From CAIKZZ01 sp035604595 (GTDB lineage Bacteria; Pseudomonadota; Gammaproteobacteria; Steroidobacterales; Steroidobacteraceae), in assembly GCA_035604595.1 (NCBI GenBank), contig DATNIE010000020.1, positions 1-64,000 on the forward strand: 64,000 nucleotides of DNA. The letters run 5' to 3'. Positions within the stretch are counted from its first letter, which is position 1. Each line of letters opens with the position of its first letter. Below, in pieces: positions 36,292 through 44,766 of this stretch. The notes beneath the pieces were generated by a model. It searched no databases. It worked only from the letters and a program-made list of their open reading frames with translations, and was not told where the DNA came from. A program made the position numbers and the translations under genes.

Positions 36292-36486
36292 ATGCCGACG
36301 AAGGACGCCACTCCCACCGACCTCGCGCAACCAGACGCCCAGCCCGTGCCGGGAGCCGAGGCGCGCCCGGGCCCACCCCTGCCGCACACCGCCGCGCCGA
36401 CTGCGCGCGAGATTGGCGGGCGCGACGGGCCCGATCCCACGCGCTTCGGCGACTGGGAAAAGGCCGGGCGCTGCATCGATTTTTGA
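36292..36486 (+). CDS. SDHAF4-like succinate dehydrogenase assembly factor (DUF1674)
   Basis: 64-aa protein whose last 24 residues, REIGGRDGPDPTRFGDWEKA plus GRCIDF, match the SDHAF4/DUF1674 consensus (GP-x-PTR-GDWE-x-GR-DF). In mitochondria and alpha-proteobacteria this factor binds the flavinylated SdhA before it joins SdhB. The N-terminal half is Pro/Ala-rich and unconserved. ATG at 36292 (GTG at 36289 also possible). It leads the sdh operon, 82 bases before sdhC; no confident promoter is visible in the 162-base gap upstream. Confidence 0.88.
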   Translation: MPTKDATPTDLAQPDAQPVPGAEARPGPPLPHTAAPTAREIGGRDGPDPTRFGDWEKAGRCIDF

Positions 36487-36568
36487 CCGGAGTCGCGGCC
36501 GCGCGGCGGACCGACTGATGCCGACCGGTGCCAGCCGGCGCAGACAGGCAACCGAGGACGCTGAACAG

Positions 36569-36964
36569 ATGGCCACTCGCTCTCGTCCCCTGTCGCCGCA
36601 CCTGCAGATCTACCGCCCAACGCACACGATGGTGCTGTCGGTCCTGCACCGCGCGACGGGGCTCGTGCTCGCGCTCGGTCTGCTGCTGTTCGCCGCCTGG
36701 CTGCTCGCGCTCGCGGCGGGACCGTTGGCCTATACGCAGCTGACGCGCCTCCTCGCCTCGCCGCCCGGTCGGCTGTTGCTGGTCGGCTTCCTGTTCGCGT
36801 ACTGCTACCACTTCACGAGCGGCATCCGCCACCTGGTGTTCGACACCGGCCGCGGCCTCGAGCGGCGCGCGGCGCGTCACTCGGCATGGCTCGTCGTGGT
36901 CGTCTCGCTCGCGCTTGCGGCCCTGAGCCTGTGGGCGATGCTGCGCGTCGGGGGATCACCGTGA
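36569..36964 (+). CDS. sdhC: Succinate dehydrogenase cytochrome b556 subunit SdhC
   Basis: Membrane anchor that binds ubiquinone and haem b. The N-terminal RPLSPHLQIYRPTHTMVLSV plus HRATG is the SdhC signature. Three membrane helices follow (about 28-50, 70-92, 103-124). The haem-ligand His is in HFTSGIRHLVFD. 131 aa. ATG at 36569 is preceded by GAGGA at a slightly long spacing. The stop overlaps the sdhD GTG. Confidence 0.94.
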   Translation: MATRSRPLSPHLQIYRPTHTMVLSVLHRATGLVLALGLLLFAAWLLALAAGPLAYTQLTRLLASPPGRLLLVGFLFAYCYHFTSGIRHLVFDTGRGLERRAARHSAWLVVVVSLALAALSLWAMLRVGGSP

Positions 36965-37344
36965 CGCTCAAGACCCCGCTCGGGCGCGTGCTCGGCCTCG
37001 GCGCCGCGGGTGGCGTGCAGCACTGGTGGCTGCAGCGCGTGGGCGCGGTCGCGCTCGCCCCGCTCGGCGCATGGTTTGCGATTGCGCTCTTGTCGCTGCC
37101 CGACCTGCGTTACGCGACGGTGCACGCCTGGCTCGCCGAGCCCGTCCACGCGGTGCTGATGCTGCTGCTCGCACCCGTCGCCATGCACCATTCATGGATC
37201 GGCGTCACGATCGTGCTCGAGGACTACGTGCACGGGATGCCCGCCAAGCGCACCGCGCTGCTCGTCGCCCAGCTGTTGCACCTGCTCCTCGGCGTCGCCG
37301 CCGTGTTCGCGATCCTCAAGGTCTCGCTCGGGAGCGCGGCATGA
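36961..37344 (+). CDS. sdhD: Succinate dehydrogenase membrane anchor SdhD
   Basis: Second hydrophobic anchor, 127 aa with three helices. HHSWIGVTIVLEDYVHG is the conserved SdhD segment, including a quinone-site Asp-Tyr pair. GTG start overlapping sdhC by 4 bases and ATGA overlap with sdhA leave no spacing freedom, so the start is well supported. Confidence 0.93.
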   Translation: MTLKTPLGRVLGLGAAGGVQHWWLQRVGAVALAPLGAWFAIALLSLPDLRYATVHAWLAEPVHAVLMLLLAPVAMHHSWIGVTIVLEDYVHGMPAKRTALLVAQLLHLLLGVAAVFAILKVSLGSAA

Positions 37345-39125
37345 GCGAGTACGACTTCATCGACCACACCTTCGACGTCGTGGTCGTCGGCGCGGGAGGC
37401 GCGGGCCTGCGGGCGACGTTCGGCCTTGCCGAGGCGGGCCTCAATGTCGCGACCATCAGCAAGGTGTTCCCGACGCGCAGCCACACGGTCGCGGCGCAGG
37501 GCGGGATCTCCGCCGCGCTTGGCAACATGGGCGAGGACGACTGGCGGTTCCACTTCTACGACACCATCAAGGGCTCCGACTGGCTGGGCGACCAGGACGC
37601 GATCGAGTACATGTGCAAGGAGGCGATGAGCGCGGTCATCGAGCTCGAGCACTACGGCGTGCCTTTCTCGCGCACCGACGACGGGCGCATCTACCAGCGC
37701 CCCTTCGGCGGCATGACCACCCACTACGGAAAAGGCATCGCGCAGCGCACCTGTGCCGCCGCCGACCGCACCGGGCACGCGATGCTGCACACGCTCTACC
37801 AGCAGTCGCTGAAGCACGATGCGACATTTTTCTCCGAGTACTTCGCGCTCGACCTGATCATGGAGAACGGCGCGTGCCGCGGGGTCGTTGCGCTCGATCT
37901 CGCCGAGGGCCGGCTGCACCGGTTCCGCGGCCACACCGTGATCCTCGCGACCGGCGGCTACGGGCGGGCCTACTTCTCCTGCACCTCGGGCCACACCTGC
38001 ACGGGCGATGGCGGCGGGATGGTGGCGCGCGCGGGGCTGCCGCTGCAGGACATGGAGTTCGTCCAGTTCCATCCGACCGGCATCTACGGCGCCGGCTGCC
38101 TGATCACCGAGGGCGTGCGCGGCGAGGGCGGGTATCTGACCAACTCCAAGGGTGAGCGCTTCATGGAGCGCTATGCGCCGAACGCCAAGGACCTCGCCAG
38201 CCGCGACGTCGTGTCGCGCTCGATGACGATCGAGATCCGCGAAGGCCGCGGCGTCGGGCCGCATGCCGACCACATCCACCTGCACCTCGAGCACCTGGGA
38301 GCGGAGGTGATCAAGGAGCGGCTGCCCGGAATTGCCGAGACGGCGCGCATCTTCGCCGGCATCGACGTCCACAAGCAGCCGATCCCGGTGCTGCCGACCG
38401 CGCACTACAACATGGGCGGAATCCCGACCAGCGTCCATGGCGAGGTCCTGACGCTGAAGGACGGGGATCCGGAGAGCGTCGTGCCGGGCCTGATGGCGGT
38501 GGGCGAGGGCGCGTGTGTGTCGGTGCACGGCGCGAACCGGCTGGGCTCGAACTCGCTGCTCGACATCGTGGTGTTCGGCCGGGCCGCGGCACGCCACGCG
38601 GCGGGTGCGATCAAGCCCGGCACCTCGCACCGGGCGCTCGCCAAGGACGCGGGCGATGCAACGGTTGCACGCCTCGACCGAATCCGGCACTCGAAGGGTC
38701 CGCGGCCGACGGCCGAGATCCGCCTCGAGATGCAGAAGATCATGCAGGCCGATGCCGCGGTGTTTCGCAGCGGCGCGACGCTGGACGAGGGCTGCAGGAA
38801 GCTCGCGCGCACGTTCAGCTCCTTCGCCGACGTCGGCATCACCGACCGCACGCTCGTCTGGAACACCGATCTCATAGAGACGCTCGAGCTCGACAACCTG
38901 CTGCGCCAGGCGATGGCGACGATCCGCTCGGCCCAGAACCGCACCGAGAGCCGGGGCGCCCACGCCCGCGAGGATTTCAAGGAGCGCAATGACAGCGAGT
39001 GGCTGAAGCACACGCTGTGCTGGGTCAATGACGAGGGGGCCGCGCGCATCGACTACCGGCCGGTGCACCTGCGCACCCTGTCGGGCGAGGTCGAGACGGT
39101 TCCGCCGAAGCCCCGCACGTACTGA
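37341..39125 (+). CDS. sdhA: Succinate dehydrogenase flavoprotein subunit
   Basis: Oxidises succinate to fumarate with covalent FAD. FAD-binding VVVGAGGAGLRA (15-26), the flavinylated His in TRSHTVAAQGG (about 47-50), and active-site HPTGIYGAGCLITEGVRGEG with catalytic Arg/His downstream (SRDVVSRSM, HYNMGGIPT, HGANRLGSNSLLD). 594 aa. GGYGRAYFSCTSGHTCTGDG and the rest read closer to the mitochondrial/alpha/xanthomonad type than to E. coli SdhA. Confidence 0.98.
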   Translation: MSEYDFIDHTFDVVVVGAGGAGLRATFGLAEAGLNVATISKVFPTRSHTVAAQGGISAALGNMGEDDWRFHFYDTIKGSDWLGDQDAIEYMCKEAMSAVIELEHYGVPFSRTDDGRIYQRPFGGMTTHYGKGIAQRTCAAADRTGHAMLHTLYQQSLKHDATFFSEYFALDLIMENGACRGVVALDLAEGRLHRFRGHTVILATGGYGRAYFSCTSGHTCTGDGGGMVARAGLPLQDMEFVQFHPTGIYGAGCLITEGVRGEGGYLTNSKGERFMERYAPNAKDLASRDVVSRSMTIEIREGRGVGPHADHIHLHLEHLGAEVIKERLPGIAETARIFAGIDVHKQPIPVLPTAHYNMGGIPTSVHGEVLTLKDGDPESVVPGLMAVGEGACVSVHGANRLGSNSLLDIVVFGRAAARHAAGAIKPGTSHRALAKDAGDATVARLDRIRHSKGPRPTAEIRLEMQKIMQADAAVFRSGATLDEGCRKLARTFSSFADVGITDRTLVWNTDLIETLELDNLLRQAMATIRSAQNRTESRGAHAREDFKERNDSEWLKHTLCWVNDEGAARIDYRPVHLRTLSGEVETVPPKPRTY

Positions 39126-39159
39126 GACGCGACGGCGCGTCCCACAAAGGTCGACATAC

Positions 39160-39948
39160 ATGGCTGAGTTCTTGCTGCCTGCCAATTCCCGCTACACGGA
39201 CATCCCTGGGCGTGTGCATCGGGCCCCGGCGGGCGCCACGCGCGTCAGGACGTTCCGGATCTACCGCTTCGACCCCAGCAGCGGCGAGAAGCCGCGGGTC
39301 GATTCCTACGACCTCGACCTCGACCGCTGCGGCCCGATGGTTCTGGACGCGCTGCTCAAGATCAAGAACGAGATCGACCCGACGCTGACGTTTCGCCGCT
39401 CGTGCCGCGAGGGCATCTGCGGCAGCTGCGCGATGAACATCGACGGGCTCAACACGCTCGCCTGCACCAAGGAGATCGGCGAGGTCAAGGGCGCGGTCCG
39501 GATCTTCCCGCTGCCGCACATGCCGGTGGTCAAGGACCTGGTGCCGGACCTGACCAACTTCTACGCCCAGTACGCGGCCGTCAAACCCTGGCTGCAGACG
39601 CGCACGCCCGCGCCGCCCGACCGGGAGCGGCTGCAGAGCAAGGAGGACCAGGAGAAGGTCGACCGGCCGTCGGCCTGCATCCTGTGCGCCTGCTGCTCGA
39701 CCAGCTGCCCGAGCTACTGGTGGAACAGCGAGCGCTACCTGGGTCCCGCGGCGCTGCTCGCCGCCTATCGCTGGATCGTCGATTCGCGCGACGAGGCCAC
39801 CGGCGAGCGCCTGGACCACCTCGACGATCCGTTCCGGTTGTATCGGTGCCACACGATCATGAACTGCACCGAGGCCTGCCCGAAGGACCTCAATCCCGCG
39901 CGCGCGATTGCCGAGATCAAGAAGCTGCTTGTCGAGCGGCAGCACTGA
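39160..39948 (+). CDS. sdhB: Succinate dehydrogenase iron-sulfur subunit
   Basis: Passes electrons from FAD to quinone through three clusters. [2Fe-2S] ligands at Cys82, Cys87, Cys90 and Cys102; here the third ligand is Cys (GICGSC), as in mitochondria, where E. coli has Asp. [4Fe-4S] ligands are in CILCACCSTSCPSYWW, and [3Fe-4S] in CHTIMNCTEACPK. 262 aa with an N-terminal extension of about 25 residues relative to E. coli. AAAGG lies 9 bases before the ATG. Confidence 0.98.
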   Translation: MAEFLLPANSRYTDIPGRVHRAPAGATRVRTFRIYRFDPSSGEKPRVDSYDLDLDRCGPMVLDALLKIKNEIDPTLTFRRSCREGICGSCAMNIDGLNTLACTKEIGEVKGAVRIFPLPHMPVVKDLVPDLTNFYAQYAAVKPWLQTRTPAPPDRERLQSKEDQEKVDRPSACILCACCSTSCPSYWWNSERYLGPAALLAAYRWIVDSRDEATGERLDHLDDPFRLYRCHTIMNCTEACPKDLNPARAIAEIKKLLVERQH

Positions 39949-39956
39949 GGCGGACC

Positions 39957-40280
39957 TTGGCCGGTCCCGCCCAGGATGCGAGCAAGCTCCGCTGGCGCTG
40001 CCGGCGCGGCATGCGCGAACTCGACGTGCTGCTCGAGCGCTACCTGAAGGAGCGGTGGCCGGACGCGAGCCCCGGGCAGCGCGCGGCGTTCGCCGCACTC
40101 CTCGAGCTCCCCGATCCCGACCTCGCCGCACTGCTCCTCGGCCAGACCGTGACGCCCGTCGCCTCCCTGGCCGAGGTGGTTGCGGACATAACCCACAGCA
40201 GCCGCCGCGAACTTTCCACCCGGACCCCGGTCTATGAAGTCGACTCTGCGGGCGATCGCCGCCCAGGGTCGGATCCGTGA
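39957..40280 (+). CDS. sdhE: SdhA flavinylation factor SdhE
   Basis: Small protein that promotes covalent FAD attachment to SdhA. The invariant RGMRELD lies at about 18-24, followed by the usual ERYLKERWPDAS and LLELPDPDLAALLLG. TTG at 39957 is the only sensible start before this region. 107 aa, about 20 longer than E. coli (88); the extra C-terminal tail carries a sigma-E-like promoter at DNA level. Overlaps rpoE by 4 bases. Confidence 0.92.
   Translation: MAGPAQDASKLRWRCRRGMRELDVLLERYLKERWPDASPGQRAAFAALLELPDPDLAALLLGQTVTPVASLAEVVADITHSSRRELSTRTPVYEVDSAGDRRPGSDP
40208..40236 (+). promoter_or_regulatory. Predicted sigma-E-type promoter for rpoE-rseA-rseB
   Basis: CGAACTT (40208-40214), a 16-base spacer, then TCTATG (40231-40236). 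The sigma-E consensus is GGAACTT, 16 bases, TCTAA/TCTGA, as in the E. coli rpoE autoregulatory promoter. The site lies inside the sdhE coding region, 41 bases before the rpoE GTG; the start site would be about 40242. Supports positive autoregulation independent of the sdh promoter. Confidence 0.65.
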
Positions 40281-40885
40281 ACGGCGAGGCGGGTGCGGAA
40301 AGTGATCTGTCGCTCGTCAGCCGGGTTCAGCGGGGCGAGAAGGCAGCGTTTGACGTGCTGGTCCTGCGGTACCAGCACAAGGTCCTGAAACTCGTAATGC
40401 GTTACATTCGCGATGCGATGGAAGCCGAAGACGTGGCCCAGGAAGCCTTCATCAAGGCCTACCGGGCGCTGCCGGCCTTTCGCGGCGAGAGCGCCTTCTA
40501 CACCTGGCTCTACCGGATCGCGATCAACACTGCGAAGAACACCCTGGTCTCGAGCAAGCGCCGCCCGGTCGAGTACAACCTCGACCTGCAGGACCCGGAG
40601 CAGTACGAGATGCAGGGGCGCCTCACCAACGGCGAGACCCCCGAGCACCTGGTGCTCACCGACGAGATCCGCGAGACCGTCAACGGCGCCATGGCGGAGC
40701 TGCCGGAGGACCTGCGCACGGCAATCGTGCTGCGCGAGATCGATGGCCTCAGCTACGAGGAAATCGCCGCCGCAATGGATTGCCCGGTCGGCACCGTCCG
40801 GTCCAGAATCTTCCGCGCGCGCGAAGCCATCGACCGCAAGCTGCGCCCGATTTTTGCCGCCGGCCTCGGCCGGCCTGAGGAATGA
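40277..40885 (+). CDS. rpoE: RNA polymerase extracytoplasmic stress sigma factor RpoE (AlgU)
   Basis: ECF sigma factor for envelope stress. Region 2 (RYQHKVLKLVMRYI, EDVAQEAFIKAYRAL, AFYTWLYRIAINTAKN) and region 4 (LPEDLRTAIVLREIDGLSYE, MDCPVGTVRSRIFRAREAID) are nearly identical to E. coli RpoE. 202 aa, GTG start overlapping sdhE. Held inactive by RseA encoded next; released through RseP (6029-7402). Confidence 0.98.
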   Translation: MNGEAGAESDLSLVSRVQRGEKAAFDVLVLRYQHKVLKLVMRYIRDAMEAEDVAQEAFIKAYRALPAFRGESAFYTWLYRIAINTAKNTLVSSKRRPVEYNLDLQDPEQYEMQGRLTNGETPEHLVLTDEIRETVNGAMAELPEDLRTAIVLREIDGLSYEEIAAAMDCPVGTVRSRIFRAREAIDRKLRPIFAAGLGRPEE

Positions 40886-40929
40886 CATATGCTGAACGCC
40901 CCCGTTCCGGCTCGGCTCGAGCAGCGGCC

Positions 40930-41580
40930 ATGAGCGAGATCATCAACGATCAGCTGTCGGCGTTGATTGACGGCGAGCTGCCCGCGAGCGAGACGGCGCT
41001 GCTGCTGCGGCGCCTCGCGGATGAGCCGGTGCTGCAGCAGCGCCTCGCGCGCTACTGTGCGTGCGGGGAGGTGCTGCGCGGCGTTCGCGCCCGGGCGGAC
41101 TTTGCACTGCGCGTGAATGCGGCCCTGATCGCGGAGCCCGTGCACCGGCCGGTCGCGAGTGCCCGTTGGGCGCTGCGTCGCTACCTGACACCGCTCGCAG
41201 GTCTTGCGATCGCCGCGACCGTGGCGGGGGCCGCGATCCTGGTGCTCGGGCGCAGTCCGGCCCTCGACACCCGCCCGGCTGCGCTCGCAAACCTCGCCCC
41301 GTCGGCGCCCGTGACGGTCGCCCCGCCAGCCGCAACGGCGCGGGCCTCCGTGCACCGCGCCGCGACGCAGGGATCGTTCGCGGCACTGTCATCGCCCGCA
41401 GGGTCGGAGCCGGCGAGCTACGTCACGCCCGCCGCCCGCCAGGGCCTCGGGGTGATCCCGCGCGCCGAGCTCGCGAACTACGTGGTCGCACACTCCGAGG
41501 TCAGCGCCTCGCTCGGCATGCGCAGCGTCCTCACCAACCTCGTGGCCGACGAGCCGGCCGTAGGCGCCCCACCGCCATGA
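40930..41580 (+). CDS. rseA: Anti-sigma-E factor RseA
   Basis: Inner-membrane anti-sigma factor. The cytoplasmic sigma-binding domain begins INDQLSALIDGELPASE (5-21); a single membrane helix is at about 87-107 (YLTPLAGLAIAATVAGAAIL); a periplasmic Ala/Pro-rich domain follows. 216 aa. ATG at 40930 fits family N-termini; ATG at 40882 overlaps the rpoE stop and would add 16 unconserved residues, and has a GAGGA almost abutting it, so some doubt remains. Confidence 0.92.
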   Translation: MSEIINDQLSALIDGELPASETALLLRRLADEPVLQQRLARYCACGEVLRGVRARADFALRVNAALIAEPVHRPVASARWALRRYLTPLAGLAIAATVAGAAILVLGRSPALDTRPAALANLAPSAPVTVAPPAATARASVHRAATQGSFAALSSPAGSEPASYVTPAARQGLGVIPRAELANYVVAHSEVSASLGMRSVLTNLVADEPAVGAPPP

Positions 41581-42620
41581 CCGAGGCGCGCGTCGGCCGG
41601 GGCGCCTGGCGCGCCTGGCTGGTGACGGGTGCGGCGCTGTTTGCGCTGCCGGCGCTCGGCGATGACGAGGCGCGCCGCTGGCTCGCCGGCATGACCGAGG
41701 CGCTCGCGTCCCGTACCTATCAGGGCGAGTTCCTGCATCTCGCCAATGGCCACGTCGAGAAACTCCGAATCCTGCACCGGGTCAAGGACGGGCGGATCAT
41801 GGAGCGGCTCGTGAGCCTGTCGGGCAACGGCCGCGAGGTCGTCCGCAGCGATGCCGAGGTGCAGTGCTACCTGCCCGACGAGCGCAAGGTCGTGGTCGAG
41901 TCGCGCGCCGACCACGGGCCGCTGCTCGGGACCCTTCCGACCTTCGACAACAACCTCGAGGCCAACTACCGGCTCGAGATGGGCGGCCGCGCGCGCTCGG
42001 TGATCGGTCGCGCCGCGCGCATCGTCGCGGTCACCCCGCGCGACGGCTACCGCTTCGGCTACCGCGTCTGGATCGACGAGGAGACTCGGATGCCGGTGCG
42101 CACCGACCTGTGCGATGCGCAGGGTGCGGTACTCGAGCAGGTGCTGTTCACCTCGCTCAAGGTCGGCGGCGTGCTGCCGGACTCGGCGCTGCGGCCCGGC
42201 GTGCAGGCGGACGGCTACACCTGGGTGCATCAGGCTGCGAGCAATCGCGGCAACCGCGCCGACGAGCTGCCGTGGCGGCTGCTGCAGCTGCCGCCGGGGT
42301 TCCGGGTCAGCTCCTCGGGCGAGCAGCTGCTGCCCGGCAATGATCGGCCGGTGACGCACCTGGTGCTGTCCGACGGCCTCGCCTCGGTGTCGGTATTCAT
42401 CGAAGGTCCGCCCGCAGCACCGCGCCGCCAGACCGAAGGCCAGGGCCGGGTGGGCTCGGCCTTCGCCTACTCGACGATCGTCGGCGGCCACCAGGTCACG
42501 GCCGTGGGCGAGGTGCCCCCGCAGACGGTCGAGTACATCGCCTCGGGCGTGACGCCCGCTGCCACGGTGCGTGCGCAGAGCGCGCTCGCGCCGGCGCCCG
42601 CGCCACTGCCGCGGCCGTGA
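41577..42620 (+). CDS. rseB: Sigma-E regulatory protein RseB (MucB)
   Basis: Periplasmic protein that shields RseA from DegS and senses mislocalised LPS or lipoproteins. A signal peptide (about 1-28) is followed by a LolA-like fold (MTEALASRTYQGEFLHLANG) and the C-terminal MucB domain (LPPGFRVSSSGEQLL, HLVLSDGLASVSVFIE). 347 aa, ATGA overlap with rseA. No rseC or degP/mucD follows, unlike E. coli or Pseudomonas. Confidence 0.95.
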   Translation: MTEARVGRGAWRAWLVTGAALFALPALGDDEARRWLAGMTEALASRTYQGEFLHLANGHVEKLRILHRVKDGRIMERLVSLSGNGREVVRSDAEVQCYLPDERKVVVESRADHGPLLGTLPTFDNNLEANYRLEMGGRARSVIGRAARIVAVTPRDGYRFGYRVWIDEETRMPVRTDLCDAQGAVLEQVLFTSLKVGGVLPDSALRPGVQADGYTWVHQAASNRGNRADELPWRLLQLPPGFRVSSSGEQLLPGNDRPVTHLVLSDGLASVSVFIEGPPAAPRRQTEGQGRVGSAFAYSTIVGGHQVTAVGEVPPQTVEYIASGVTPAATVRAQSALAPAPAPLPRP

Positions 42621-42859
42621 GCCGCCTGGCGCTCTACTCGCGCGACGGCTGCCATCTGTGCGAGCAGATGCTTGCCGAGCTCGCGCCGTGGGCCGCGAGC
42701 CGCGGCCTGGCCGTCGAGGTCCGGGACGTCGACGCGGACCCGCTGACCCGGCGACGTTATGGTCACCGCATCCCGGTGCTGACGCTCGACGGCGAGCCGG
42801 TGGCCGAGGGCGCGCTGGACCTTGCGGCGCTCGAGCGAGCCGCTCGCGCCGCCGGCTGA
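42617..42859 (+). CDS. Glutaredoxin-family (DUF836-like) thiol protein
   Basis: 80-aa thioredoxin-fold protein with an N-terminal CHLC redox motif (Cys12, Cys15) and the cis-Pro segment HRIPVLTLDG. Matches the short glutaredoxin-like family PF05768 that often sits beside rseB/lepA or in similar clusters. GTG start overlapping the rseB stop. Partner substrates unknown. Confidence 0.88.
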   Translation: MSRLALYSRDGCHLCEQMLAELAPWAASRGLAVEVRDVDADPLTRRRYGHRIPVLTLDGEPVAEGALDLAALERAARAAG

Positions 42860-42882
42860 GGGCCGGGAGCGCAGGGCCCGAC

Positions 42883-42891
42883 TGCTATAAT
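42883..42891 (+). promoter_or_regulatory. Extended -10 promoter for lepA
   Basis: TGCTATAAT: a perfect TATAAT preceded by TGC, in the 79-base gap before lepA. No clear -35. The start site would be about 42898 with a 41-base leader. The best single -10 match in the window. Confidence 0.6.
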
Positions 42892-42938
42892 CCTGCGGCT
42901 GGCCCCGCCGCGGTCGCCGGCAGGAGCCGCCGACCAGA

Positions 42939-44732
42939 ATGCCGCCAATTCGCAATTTCTCGATCATTGCTCACGTCGATCACGGCAAGTCCACGCTCGC
43001 CGACCGCCTGATCCAGCTGTGCGGAGGTCTCGCACAGCGCGAAATGCACGAGCAGGTCCTCGACTCGATGGACCTCGAACGCGAGCGCGGCATCACCATC
43101 AAGGCGCAGAGCGTCACGCTCAGGTACCGGGCGCACGACGGCGTCGACTACCAGCTCAACTTCATCGACACGCCGGGCCACGTCGACTTCTCCTACGAGG
43201 TCTCGCGCTCGCTCGCCGCCTGTGAGGGTGCCTTGCTGGTGGTCGATGCGGCCCAGGGCGTCGAGGCCCAGACCGTCGCCAACTGCTACACGGCTTTGAA
43301 CCAGGGGCTCGAGGTGCTGCCGGTCATCAACAAGATCGACCTGCCCTCGTCGGATCCCGCGCGGGTGATCAAGGAGATCGAGGAGATCATCGGCATCGAG
43401 GCCGGCGATGCGGTGCTGGTGTCGGCCAAGACCGGTGAGAACGTCGACGTGCTGCTCGAAGCCATCGTCGCGCGGATCCCGCCACCGCGGGGCGATGCCG
43501 CGGCGCCGCTGCAGGCGCTGATCGTCGACTCGTGGTTCGACAACTACCTCGGAGTCGTTTCTCTGGTGAGGGTGATGAACGGACGCCTGCGGCGCGGCCA
43601 GAAACTGCGCGTCTGGTCGACCGGGCGGGCGCACGAGTGCACCCGGCTCGGCCGTTTCACGCCCAAGCGGGTCGACAGCGAGGAGCTGGCGGCGGGCGAG
43701 GTGGGCTTCGTGATGGCGGGGATCAAGGAGATCGACGGCGCTCCGGTCGGCGATACGATCACGCTCGACTCCGAGCCCTGCGCCACGGCGCTGCCCGGGT
43801 TCAAGAGAATCCAGCCGCGCGTGTTCGCGGGCCTGTTCCCGGTCGCGGCCGATGACTACGAGCAGTTCCGCGACGCGCTGCAGAAGCTCAAACTGAACGA
43901 CTCGGCGCTGTACTACGAGCCCGAGGTGTCGACCGCGCTGGGCTTTGGCTTTCGGATCGGGTTCCTGGGACTGCTGCACATGGAGATCGTGCAGGAGCGC
44001 CTCGAGCGCGAGTATGGCCTGCACCTCGTGAGCAGTGCGCCGACCGTGGTCTACGAGATCCTCACGACCGATGGCGAGGTACGCCTCGTCGACAATCCGG
44101 CCAAGCTCCCGCCGGTCGACCGGATCGAGGAAATGCGCGAACCGATCATCACCGCCAGCATCCTCGTGCCACCGGAGCACGTGGGCGGAGTGCTGAAGCT
44201 GTGCACCGACAAGCGCGGCGTGCAGAAGAAGATGCTGTACGTCGGCGACCAGGTCGCGCTGCAGTACGAGCTGCCGCTCGCCGATGTCGTGCTCGACTTC
44301 TTCGATCGCCTCAAGAGCGTCAGCCGCGGCTATGCGTCCTTCGATTATGAGTTCACCCGCTTCCAGGCCGCCAAGCTCGTCAAGCTCGACGTGCTGATCA
44401 ACGGCGACCGCGTCGATGCCCTCTCGCTGATCGTGCACCGGGACAATGCCTACCAGCGCGGCCGCGAGCTGGTCGACAAGATGCAGGAGCTGATTCCGCG
44501 GCAGATGTTCGAGGTCGCGATCCAGGCGGCGATCGGCAGCCAGGTGGTCGCGCGCGCGACCGTCAAGGCACTGCGGAAGAATGTGCTCGCCAAGTGCTAC
44601 GGCGGTGACGTCACCCGCAAGCGCAAGCTGCTCGAGAAGCAGAAGGAGGGCAAGAAGCGCATGAAGCAGCTCGGCACGGTCGAGATCCCGCAGGAAGCCT
44701 TCCTCGCGGTGCTGCAGGTCGGCAGAAAGTAG
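42939..44732 (+). CDS. lepA: Elongation factor 4 (LepA), ribosome back-translocase GTPase
   Basis: Translational GTPase. G1 AHVDHGKST (11-19), RGITIKAQ (switch I), DTPGHVDF (G3) and NKIDLP (G4) are present. The C-terminal LepA-specific domain contains RKNVLAKCYGGDVTRKRKLL with the conserved KQKEGKKRMK. 597 aa (E. coli 599). Followed by lepB, the classical lepA-lepB pair. Confidence 0.98.
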   Translation: MPPIRNFSIIAHVDHGKSTLADRLIQLCGGLAQREMHEQVLDSMDLERERGITIKAQSVTLRYRAHDGVDYQLNFIDTPGHVDFSYEVSRSLAACEGALLVVDAAQGVEAQTVANCYTALNQGLEVLPVINKIDLPSSDPARVIKEIEEIIGIEAGDAVLVSAKTGENVDVLLEAIVARIPPPRGDAAAPLQALIVDSWFDNYLGVVSLVRVMNGRLRRGQKLRVWSTGRAHECTRLGRFTPKRVDSEELAAGEVGFVMAGIKEIDGAPVGDTITLDSEPCATALPGFKRIQPRVFAGLFPVAADDYEQFRDALQKLKLNDSALYYEPEVSTALGFGFRIGFLGLLHMEIVQERLEREYGLHLVSSAPTVVYEILTTDGEVRLVDNPAKLPPVDRIEEMREPIITASILVPPEHVGGVLKLCTDKRGVQKKMLYVGDQVALQYELPLADVVLDFFDRLKSVSRGYASFDYEFTRFQAAKLVKLDVLINGDRVDALSLIVHRDNAYQRGRELVDKMQELIPRQMFEVAIQAAIGSQVVARATVKALRKNVLAKCYGGDVTRKRKLLEKQKEGKKRMKQLGTVEIPQEAFLAVLQVGRK

Positions 44733-44766
44733 CGCCGCCGAGCCACCACTCCGGACACGGACCATC

